A stretch of 6,464 bases of DNA, taken from a bacterium. GTDB lineage: Bacteria; Patescibacteriota; Minisyncoccia; Minisyncoccales; CG1-02-41-26. Below the pieces are notes generated by a model that saw only the letters and a program-made list of their open reading frames with translations, did no database searches and was not told the DNA's origin. This document shows positions 1 to 5,188 of this stretch, piece by piece. The stretch's first letter is position 1, and every line of letters begins with the position of its first letter. A program made the position numbers and the translations under genes. The stretch is taken from NCBI GenBank assembly GCA_030615715.1, contig JAUWYS010000018.1, positions 1 to 6,464 on the forward strand, given 5' to 3'.

Positions 1-1219
1 AAGTTAAAGCAGCCAGCTGACAGGTAAAAGCTTTGGTTGAAGCCACTCCGATTTCGGGACCGGCGTGCAAGAAGATGCCAGAATCAACTTCTTGAGAAAT
101 GGTTGAACCAACCACATTAATTATACCTAAGGATTTAGACCCTTTGGCTTTGGCTTCTCTTAAACCACCCAAAGTATCAGCTGTCTCACCCGACTGGGAA
201 ATGACAATTACCAGGTCTCGAGAATCAAGAAGAGGGTTGCGGTATCTAAACTCTGAAGCATAATCTACTTCAACCGGAATCTTGGTCAATTTTTCAATGA
301 TGTGCTTGCCAACCAAGCCGGCATGCCAACTGGTACCACAAGCTATCAAGATAATCCTTCTGATTGAATCTATCTTGGAATTGACTGATAATCTTACGTC
401 GCTGTCTTTAATCCTTCCTCGCAAAGTATTCTTTAAAGATTGAGGTTGCTCAAAAATCTCTTTGAGCATAAAGTGCTTAAAGCCTTTCTTTTCTATCTGG
501 TCAATTGTCCATCTGATTTCCCTTATCTCTTTTTCAATTTTCTCTCCTGCCAAATTCTTAACCGTGAAGCCATCCTTGGTAATGGTGGCTATCTCATTAT
601 CGTGGAGATAAACTACTTTTTTGGTCTGATCTAAAATGGCTGCCACATCCGAAGCAACAAACATCTCTCCTTTCCCTTTGCCGATAACTAAAGGGGCTCC
701 TCTTTTAGCAACTACAATCCTGGGTTCTGCTTGGTGGACGATAGCCAAACCAAAAGCTCCCTCCAGAAGTTCTAAGGTTTTAATAACCGCTTTTTCTAAA
801 TCACCTTGGTAAAATTTTTCAATAAGATGAACAATAACTTCAGAGTCGGTTTCAGAAACTATTTTATGGTCCTCCCTCTCTAACAAGTCCTTCAGAGTTT
901 GGTAGTTTTCAATGATGCCGTTGTGAACCACGGCAATTTCTCCCCGGCAATCCAAATGAGGATGGGCGTTTATTTCTGAGGGGGCACCATGGGTGGCCCA
1001 GCGAGTGTGGGCTATGCCCATATTGCCAGTAATCTCTTTTACTTTAAATTTCTGTACAAAATCAGAGAGTTTCCCTTGGCTCTTGTAATTTGCCAATTGC
1101 TGATTATTAACCAAACAAATCCCTACGCTGTCATAGCCGCGGTATTCCAGCCGCTTTAATCCATTGATCAACAAAGGGGTAGCGTTTCTCTTGCCGATGT
1201 AACCAACAATACCACACAT
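1..1219 (-). CDS. glmS: Glutamine--fructose-6-phosphate aminotransferase (isomerizing), 3'-truncated by the window edge
   Basis: GlmS makes glucosamine-6-phosphate from fructose-6-phosphate and glutamine in the cytoplasm, the first step towards UDP-GlcNAc and peptidoglycan. About 406 codons are visible of a family length near 600. The protein begins MCGIVGYIGKR, so Cys2 is the N-terminal nucleophile of the class II glutaminase once Met is removed. Further glutaminase motifs are EYRGYDS (25-31), HTRWATHG (71-78), HNG near residue 100 and SETDSEV. The first sugar isomerase (SIS) domain follows, with ACGTSWHAG, SQSGETADTL and, close to the edge, EIGVASTKAFT. The frame is open to position 1, so the rest of the isomerase lies outside. 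The ATG at 1219 is fixed because the cysteine must be residue 2. No Shine-Dalgarno sequence precedes it, and a tRNA gene ends 11 bases upstream, leaving no room for a glmS ribozyme. Family assignment is very secure. Confidence 0.97.
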   Translation of the reverse strand, partial: MCGIVGYIGKRNATPLLINGLKRLEYRGYDSVGICLVNNQQLANYKSQGKLSDFVQKFKVKEITGNMGIAHTRWATHGAPSEINAHPHLDCRGEIAVVHNGIIENYQTLKDLLEREDHKIVSETDSEVIVHLIEKFYQGDLEKAVIKTLELLEGAFGLAIVHQAEPRIVVAKRGAPLVIGKGKGEMFVASDVAAILDQTKKVVYLHDNEIATITKDGFTVKNLAGEKIEKEIREIRWTIDQIEKKGFKHFMLKEIFEQPQSLKNTLRGRIKDSDVRLSVNSKIDSIRRIILIACGTSWHAGLVGKHIIEKLTKIPVEVDYASEFRYRNPLLDSRDLVIVISQSGETADTLGGLREAKAKGSKSLGIINVVGSTISQEVDSGIFLHAGPEIGVASTKAFTCQLAALT

Positions 1220-1230
1220 AAAATTAGTGA

Positions 1231-1302
1231 TGCCCCCAGGAAGATTCGAACTCCCATCTCAGTCTCCGGAGGACCACGTTCTATCCATTGAACTATGGGG
1301 GC
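1231..1302 (-). tRNA. tRNA-Arg, anticodon CCG
   Basis: The minus strand folds into a full cloverleaf of 72 bases. The acceptor GCCCCCA pairs with TGGGGGC (discriminator A), and the D stem GTTC with GAAC around a loop containing GG. The anticodon stem TGGTC/GACTG carries two G-T pairs, and its loop CTCCGGA places CCG at 1269-1267. The T stem GGGAG/CTTCC has the loop TTCGAAT. The variable loop is four bases (AGAT), one shorter than usual. CCG reads the arginine codon CGG. CCA is not encoded: the discriminator is followed by TCA, so CCA must be added after processing. The gene lies 18 bases after the presenilin-like gene and 11 bases before glmS. A TAAAAT hexamer at 1314-1309 could be a -10 box of its own, but no good -35 box accompanies it, so read-through from the upstream genes is equally possible. 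Confidence 0.95.
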
Positions 1303-1320
1303 GAGAATATTTTAGTTTAA

Positions 1321-2169
1321 TCAAATAATTCTGGTTAGTAAATAGCCGATGATGGAAAACAAGGCAATTGGAGGGAGGGCTGGCATGGGAGTGCGAACTT
1401 TCCTGGAAAGAAAAATCAGGAAACTTGCCAGAAGGCCAATTAGAGAAAACAAAGCAACAATTAAGACACTGAAGATTCCTTGAGGAATCAGAGAAACGAC
1501 CAAAATTAAAGGGAAGACAATATCGCCAGCTCCCAAGATTAAGAACCTGCCTCCAGGTTCAACTTCTTTTAAGTAAACTTTCAAATCAGCCATCTTTTGG
1601 GGAACAATCAGTCCCAGGATTGCTCGGTGGGCGAGCATTTCTTCAGCCATTCTGACCATATGCTTTGTTTTGTAAACAGCCACGAAATCATAGATGGAAA
1701 AAACCAAAAGGAGCAGGATGACCATCTCAGGTTTAAAACTTGTGCCCAAGCCAGCTCCCACGCCAGCTATGGCAAAGATTAAAGCAAAATTGTGAAGCAT
1801 CAGAGAAGGTTGTTTGATTAAAAGGATAAGCAGCATAGCTATTACGATGAAGGTTAGAAAATCCGGCAGCCATAATCCAAAAAAGAAAAGGTTGCCAAAG
1901 CCAATAGCCAGGAGAAAAATCCCCTTAAAAAATATCCCTTTGCCTCTCTTGAATTTGAGAAAATAGATGGTGAAAAGCAAGAAAAGGGTAGCCACAAGAA
2001 AGTAAAACAGGAACTGCCAGAGTGAAATGGTGGGTGGAGAGAGTTTTTGGATTTTAAAAATCTCTGCCAATCTCAAACCAGCCAGAATTCCCAGTCCCAA
2101 ACTTGAAGTAAAGAAAATTGCCTCAAAGCCGAAGGTCCGCCAGGGATGTAAAAGGAAATATCTTTTCAT
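1321..2169 (-). CDS. Presenilin/signal-peptide-peptidase-like intramembrane aspartyl protease
   Basis: This 282-residue polytopic membrane protein has about nine predicted hydrophobic segments (near 15-36, 50-71, 80-98, 103-118, 124-142, 148-166, 208-227, 230-254 and 264-281). It carries the complete signature of GxGD proteases: the catalytic Asp161 in an IYD motif, Asp216 in GAGD, and the PAL motif at 263-265. Spacing and length are very close to the archaeal presenilin homologue of Methanoculleus marisnigri (about 300 residues, catalytic Asp162 and Asp220 as I remember them). The best family match is the prokaryotic branch, Pfam SPP_2 (PF06550). Such enzymes cut transmembrane helices within the bilayer, mainly in type II proteins or signal-peptide remnants. 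The ATG at 2169 overlaps the stop of the upstream transpeptidase gene as ATGA. There is no Shine-Dalgarno sequence, so translation is probably coupled. The natural substrate is unknown; the upstream protein is a candidate by inference only. Confidence 0.88.
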   Translation of the reverse strand: MKRYFLLHPWRTFGFEAIFFTSSLGLGILAGLRLAEIFKIQKLSPPTISLWQFLFYFLVATLFLLFTIYFLKFKRGKGIFFKGIFLLAIGFGNLFFFGLWLPDFLTFIVIAMLLILLIKQPSLMLHNFALIFAIAGVGAGLGTSFKPEMVILLLLVFSIYDFVAVYKTKHMVRMAEEMLAHRAILGLIVPQKMADLKVYLKEVEPGGRFLILGAGDIVFPLILVVSLIPQGIFSVLIVALFSLIGLLASFLIFLSRKVRTPMPALPPIALFSIIGYLLTRII

Positions 2170-3587
2170 ATTTTAAAATAATTTTTTTGAAGCCAGATGT
2201 AAATCCTCTGGGTATCGGTTTCTTCGTCTTCAGAGCCCAGAAGGATAATTGCTACATTACGGTCTTCACCGTCTTTATTGCTGAGGTTAAATATAAAAGC
2301 AGCTGTGTATTTAGAGCTTTTAATATAGCCGGTTTTTCCTCCGATGAAAGTTGGGTCGTTAATAAACTCATTTTTGTTCCAAAAATTCTCAATGTCAAAT
2401 CGAACCTCACCGAAACTTCTAACCTCTTTCCCTTTAGTAAGTTCCAGGATAGGGGGACGGTTATTAAATATGTATCTCAGCAAATAAAAAAGGTCTTGGG
2501 TGTTTGAAATATTTTCAGGGTCAAAGCCGGAAGGGCCGCTGAAATTTGTATTTTGCATTAAAATTGATTTTGCTTTCTCGTTCATTAACTCAATGGTTCT
2601 TTGTCTTCCCAAAAATCCACTCAAAGCTTCAGCCGCATCATTTGAAGATTCAATTAAAAGAGGATAAAACAACTCAACCACTCTAAAACTTTTACCGACC
2701 TCTAATCCCTCGGTATCTCCATAAGCCTCTAACATTTTTTCAGTAACAGAAATTGATTTACGCAAATCAACGTTCTCAGCAAGCACGAGAGCTGTCATTA
2801 ATTTGGTTAAGGAGGCGATTGGTAATGGCGCTTGTGAATTTTCTTCAGCAAAAACAAAACCCGAGTCCAAATCAGCCACTAAATAACTTTGGGCTGAAAC
2901 CTGGGGAAATCCGTCAATCTCTCCATCAGTGAAACTTGGGTATTGGTATTTGTCGTTTTCTCTATCAATTACTAAAATTGGCATTCCTATTTCTGTTGCA
3001 TTGTAAACAAATTCAGCGTCTTCATCAGAAAGACGGAGACAACCTCCGGAAACATCGGAAACAAGTTTTTCTCCTCCCGGATAATAAGGTATGCCGTGAA
3101 TGTAATATTTCCCATAAAAGCTCAAAGAGTAAGGCATGTAAACATCGGAGGCTATAGAAAAGCCTACTATATGTCCTGATTTTATCTTATAAAGCCCGGC
3201 AGCCGTTCCTCCCCAACCCTGAGGGTCTCCTTTGAGTAAAATTGGCATTGCTTTTTCTAAAACACCGTCTTGGTAAACCCTTAACTCCATCTCCGAAAGA
3301 TGAACTTCCAAAAAATCAGCTTGAGCCAGCAAAAGACTATTTCTAATTTGAGTAAAATCTTTTAAATAATAAGGTTCTTTCGTTTGAATTGATGAATCAA
3401 TTGGTTCTTCGTTTTTAAAACTTTCATCAACTATGCTTGCTGGTTCAAGCTCAATAATTATTGTTTTTGGGAAAAAAAGAGCATAAATAAAAAAACCAAC
3501 CCCAGCAAAAATGGTGCTATAAATTAAAAATTTTAAAATTAATTCTTTCTTTCTCTTTTGGCTTTCTTTTTGATTGTTCTCTGACAT
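2166..3587 (-). CDS. Membrane-anchored L,D-transpeptidase (YkuD) fused to D-alanyl-D-alanine carboxypeptidase (peptidase S11)
   Basis: This 473-residue envelope enzyme has two peptidoglycan domains. A lysine/arginine-rich N-terminus (10-14) precedes one hydrophobic helix (about 17-39), giving a type II anchor with the rest outside the membrane. A YkuD domain spans about 92-208, with the conserved His164-Gly165 and the active-site motif SGGCLR at 180-185 (nucleophile Cys183). A penicillin-binding S11 domain follows from about 232, with SLTK (Ser259, Lys262), SSN (314-316) and KTG (418-420), so all three catalytic motifs are intact. S11 enzymes remove the terminal D-Ala from pentapeptide stems. 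YkuD enzymes use the resulting tetrapeptides to form 3-3 (LD) cross-links. The two activities are therefore consecutive, and the fusion looks purposeful. The gene begins 73 bases after DUF763 without a clear Shine-Dalgarno sequence and overlaps the presenilin-like gene by ATGA. Domain calls are secure; the reaction order on one chain is inferred. Confidence 0.93.
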   Translation of the reverse strand: MSENNQKESQKRKKELILKFLIYSTIFAGVGFFIYALFFPKTIIIELEPASIVDESFKNEEPIDSSIQTKEPYYLKDFTQIRNSLLLAQADFLEVHLSEMELRVYQDGVLEKAMPILLKGDPQGWGGTAAGLYKIKSGHIVGFSIASDVYMPYSLSFYGKYYIHGIPYYPGGEKLVSDVSGGCLRLSDEDAEFVYNATEIGMPILVIDRENDKYQYPSFTDGEIDGFPQVSAQSYLVADLDSGFVFAEENSQAPLPIASLTKLMTALVLAENVDLRKSISVTEKMLEAYGDTEGLEVGKSFRVVELFYPLLIESSNDAAEALSGFLGRQRTIELMNEKAKSILMQNTNFSGPSGFDPENISNTQDLFYLLRYIFNNRPPILELTKGKEVRSFGEVRFDIENFWNKNEFINDPTFIGGKTGYIKSSKYTAAFIFNLSNKDGEDRNVAIILLGSEDEETDTQRIYIWLQKNYFKI

Positions 3588-3660
3588 TTTTGAAAGATAA
3601 ATCGGGAGGGCGTTCTAAAGCTGACCTTTCCCTTGCTTGCTCTTTTGGAGGAGTATTTTT

Positions 3661-4773
3661 TCATAAATTTAAGCTGTTTAATCTTTTTTGGGCTTGGAGT
3701 TTTTCTTCAAGAGAAGTTTTGCTCTTTTTTATCCCTTTTTCTAAAATTTTAATGGTTTTATCAAGGGTGGGTCGATCAACCGGGAAAGGCGTAGCATCTT
3801 TTCCGCCGTGAGCAAACGAATATCTGACAGGGTCTTGATAAGAGGGTTTAGCACCGTAGATTATCTCACCCACCAAAGAGAGGGCTCTGATAGTTCTTGG
3901 ACCCACTCCTTTTAGAGATAAAAGCTGTTCAAAGTTCTTGGGTTGTTGAGATTTAGCAAAAAAGATGGTTTTTTCTAATCTCTTTAAGTCAAATTTCTCT
4001 TCAACTACCTGGTGCCAGTGAAATTCAACGTCTTTTAATTCCATTAAAGTTATTTGATTGGGGTGTCTCTGGATTAAAGCGATGTCTTTTAAAAAGGTTT
4101 TTGGTTCCTCTTTCACTAATTCGGTAGAGATTTTTTTGTTTTCTCTGCTCTTTCTGGCAGTTAGATTTAAGGGGTTGGTGCGAACATCAGAGATAATTCC
4201 AGAGTGGGGCTCCTCAATAAAATCTTTAAGCCCGGTAGAGGACCAATGGTACCTCCGAGCTTTTTGAGCATCTATGTTCATCCCCTGCTGGACAACCGTC
4301 CACTGGCCTGCTTTGTTGAAAATCAAATTATGATGATAAATTTGAAAGCCATCTTGCAAACAGGAACTGTCTATCTTGGCTGAAATCTTACTGGCATAGA
4401 CCAGCTTTTTGGTTTTTTCTTGGGGAAGCCCTAAAAGCTCTCCCCATTGTTGAATTTGTTGAGGAGTTTTTTTGGAAGTTTTTCCCTTGCCTCCGCAAAT
4501 AAAAATTCCCAGCTCCTTTTCCATGCCTCGGATTCCCTCTTTCAGAGCACCCAAAGTGGTGGTGGTTAAACCCGAAGAATTATAATCAAAGCCAATGACA
4601 CATCCCAAGCTTTGGAACCAGATGGGGTCTGATAATCTTCTCAAAATTTCCTCTACCCCGAACTCTTCAGCAATGGCTAACATTATCCCTCCTGACAATC
4701 TTTTCATTCTCTCAAAAAGCCATTTGGGGCATCTGCCATAATCCAAGGGAACTGTAGCTACGCCTGTTTTCAT
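3661..4773 (-). CDS. DUF763 family protein with helix-hairpin-helix C-terminal region
   Basis: This 370-residue soluble protein is of a family without an established function (Pfam PF05559, COG1415), known mainly from archaea and scattered bacteria. Family landmarks recognised from memory are the start MKTGVATVPL, RLSDPIWFQSLGCVIGFD (46-63), SSGLTTT (66-72), CGGKGKTSKKTP (93-104) and HHNLI (147-151). The C-terminal part holds a clear helix-hairpin-helix, LLSLKGVGPRTIRAL (284-298), a motif that binds DNA backbone non-specifically. After it come a glycine/proline-containing stretch and PFPVDRPTLDKT (329-340). That order resembles HhH-GPD DNA glycosylases, so a role in DNA binding or repair is a reasonable inference and not a demonstrated one. 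The length is normal and no motif appears broken. The start at 4773 is supported by AGGA nine bases upstream. The gene follows a terminator-like hairpin after the small basic protein gene. Confidence 0.88.
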   Translation of the reverse strand: MKTGVATVPLDYGRCPKWLFERMKRLSGGIMLAIAEEFGVEEILRRLSDPIWFQSLGCVIGFDYNSSGLTTTTLGALKEGIRGMEKELGIFICGGKGKTSKKTPQQIQQWGELLGLPQEKTKKLVYASKISAKIDSSCLQDGFQIYHHNLIFNKAGQWTVVQQGMNIDAQKARRYHWSSTGLKDFIEEPHSGIISDVRTNPLNLTARKSRENKKISTELVKEEPKTFLKDIALIQRHPNQITLMELKDVEFHWHQVVEEKFDLKRLEKTIFFAKSQQPKNFEQLLSLKGVGPRTIRALSLVGEIIYGAKPSYQDPVRYSFAHGGKDATPFPVDRPTLDKTIKILEKGIKKSKTSLEEKLQAQKRLNSLNL

Positions 4774-4782
4774 ATTACTTTA

Positions 4783-4786
4783 TCCT
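4783..4786 (-). promoter_or_regulatory. Shine-Dalgarno-like AGGA of the DUF763 gene
   Basis: The minus strand reads TAGGAT followed by AAAGTAAT and then ATG. AGGA ends nine bases before the start codon, a workable spacing. It is the only convincing ribosome binding site in the window, and it supports the choice of 4773 as the DUF763 start. It lies between the terminator-like hairpin and the gene, so it stays available whichever promoter supplies the transcript. Confidence 0.55.
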
Positions 4787-4789
4787 ACC

Positions 4790-4813
4790 AAAAAACTGAC
4801 TTTTCAGCCAGTT
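4790..4813 (-). terminator. Intrinsic terminator-like hairpin after the small basic protein gene
   Basis: On the minus strand, AACTGGCT (4813-4806) pairs with AGTCAGTT (4801-4794) as an eight-base-pair stem with one G-T pair and a GAAA tetraloop. Six consecutive T residues follow, two of them within the stem. This is the layout of a Rho-independent terminator, though the stem is only moderately G+C rich and the free T-tract is short. The TGA stop of the 73-residue protein (4806-4804) begins at the last base of the left arm and runs into the loop, so a terminating ribosome would cover the hairpin. That makes termination or read-through into DUF763 potentially dependent on translation. Confidence 0.55.
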
Positions 4814-5025
4814 TTCTTTGGGGCTTTTTCTTGAATTTTTGTGGGTTTTTTTAGGGTCTTCTTTTTTGGGAGTGGCTTTTTTGAAGTTGGTTTTTTAAGA
4901 AATTTTTGATAAAGTTGGTCGATTAGTTCTTGTTGTTTTTTCAAATCAAAGACTTCCCGGCGAATCTGAGCCTTCTCCTGGCGAATATATTTCCGTTGGC
5001 TCCTGGGAAGTCGTTTTTTTGACAT
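4804..5025 (-). CDS. Small lysine-rich basic protein, unknown function
   Basis: This 73-residue protein contains 20 lysines and 6 arginines. The first half (about 1-43) is charged and probably helical, with RSQRKYIRQEKAQIRREV followed by DLKKQQELIDQLYQKF. The second half (44-71) is a disordered tail of KKP-type units (KKPTSKKPLPKKK, LKKPT, APKK) that looks like a histone H1 tail. There is no signal peptide, membrane segment or zinc motif. The composition suggests binding to nucleic acid or the ribosome, but I do not recognise a named family. The gene seems real because it fills the space between the leader at about 5026-5142 and a terminator-like hairpin that begins at its stop codon, and because no other frame there gives a plausible protein. 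The ATG at 5025 has no Shine-Dalgarno sequence. Proteins of this size and character are common hypotheticals in CPR genomes, as far as I recall. Confidence 0.62.
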   Translation of the reverse strand: MSKKRLPRSQRKYIRQEKAQIRREVFDLKKQQELIDQLYQKFLKKPTSKKPLPKKKTLKKPTKIQEKAPKKTG

Positions 5026-5050
5026 AACTGAACGTAAATAAATTTTTCTT

Positions 5051-5090
5051 GCTTACTCGGAAATGCAAATGAGTAAGCTCGCTTACATTT
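5051..5090 (-). other. Leader with two mutually exclusive hairpins
   Basis: The segment GAGTAAGC (5071-5078, as read on the plus strand) can pair in two ways. With GCTTACTC at 5051-5058 it forms a perfect eight-base-pair stem around a 12-base loop. Alternatively AAATG (5067-5071) and TAAGC (5074-5078) pair with GCTTACATTT at 5081-5090, a ten-base-pair stem with a two-base bulge and a TC loop. The TC loop is too tight, so the innermost pair or pairs would open. The two folds share the same arm and cannot coexist. On the minus strand this lies in the untranslated leader of the basic protein gene and downstream of rtcB. Neither fold ends in a clean T-run, so a classic terminator is not evident. 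A regulatory switch, an rtcB 3'-end structure or a dispersed intergenic repeat are all possible. Confidence 0.4.
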
Positions 5091-5148
5091 CTCTCGCTTC
5101 GCTGCGAAAATAAAAAATATCCAAAAAGGATTAGCATAATATTTTATA

Positions 5149-5177
5149 ATCTTAACCTAATTTGTTTAAATTTTCAA
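5149..5177 (-). promoter_or_regulatory. Candidate sigma70-type promoter for the genes below rtcB
   Basis: On the minus strand TTGAAA (5177-5172) is followed, after exactly 17 bases, by TAAGAT (5154-5149). The first matches the -35 consensus at five of six positions and the second the -10 at four of six. Transcription would begin near 5142, giving a leader of about 117 bases before the basic protein gene that contains the alternative hairpins. The site starts 12 bases after the rtcB stop in a very AT-rich stretch, where chance matches are common. It is the best promoter candidate in the window but rests on sequence alone. Confidence 0.4.
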
Positions 5178-5188
5178 GTAATAAAAGT

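Noticed and set aside
440..634. Plus-strand open frame inside glmS
   Set aside because: It is antisense to well-conserved glmS codons, its product resembles nothing, and no plus-strand gene is supported anywhere in the window.
1220..1230. glmS ribozyme or riboswitch upstream of glmS
   Set aside because: Only 11 bases separate the tRNA from the ATG, far too little for the ribozyme.
2118..2507. Plus-strand 129-codon frame across the presenilin/transpeptidase junction
   Set aside because: It is antisense to two genes with intact catalytic motifs. Its length is explained by codon bias of the real genes in low-G+C coding DNA.
3588..3660. Possible terminator or small RNA in the gap between DUF763 and the transpeptidase gene
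   Set aside because: Only weak pairings are present on the minus strand (AAAG/CTTT, GGGA/TCCC) with no following T-run. There is no clear promoter or Shine-Dalgarno sequence, so I see nothing supportable in these 73 bases.
2166..5025. Recoded genetic code (TGA as glycine)
   Set aside because: TGA ends the DUF763, transpeptidase, presenilin-like and small basic genes exactly where the families end, so TGA acts as a stop.
4946..5137. A 63-residue reading frame on the minus strand starting just after the candidate promoter
   Set aside because: It runs through the leader hairpins and then overlaps the lysine-rich gene in another frame. Its sequence has no recognisable motif, and its 3' part is the shifted reading of the basic protein. 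A leader peptide cannot be excluded, but nothing supports it.
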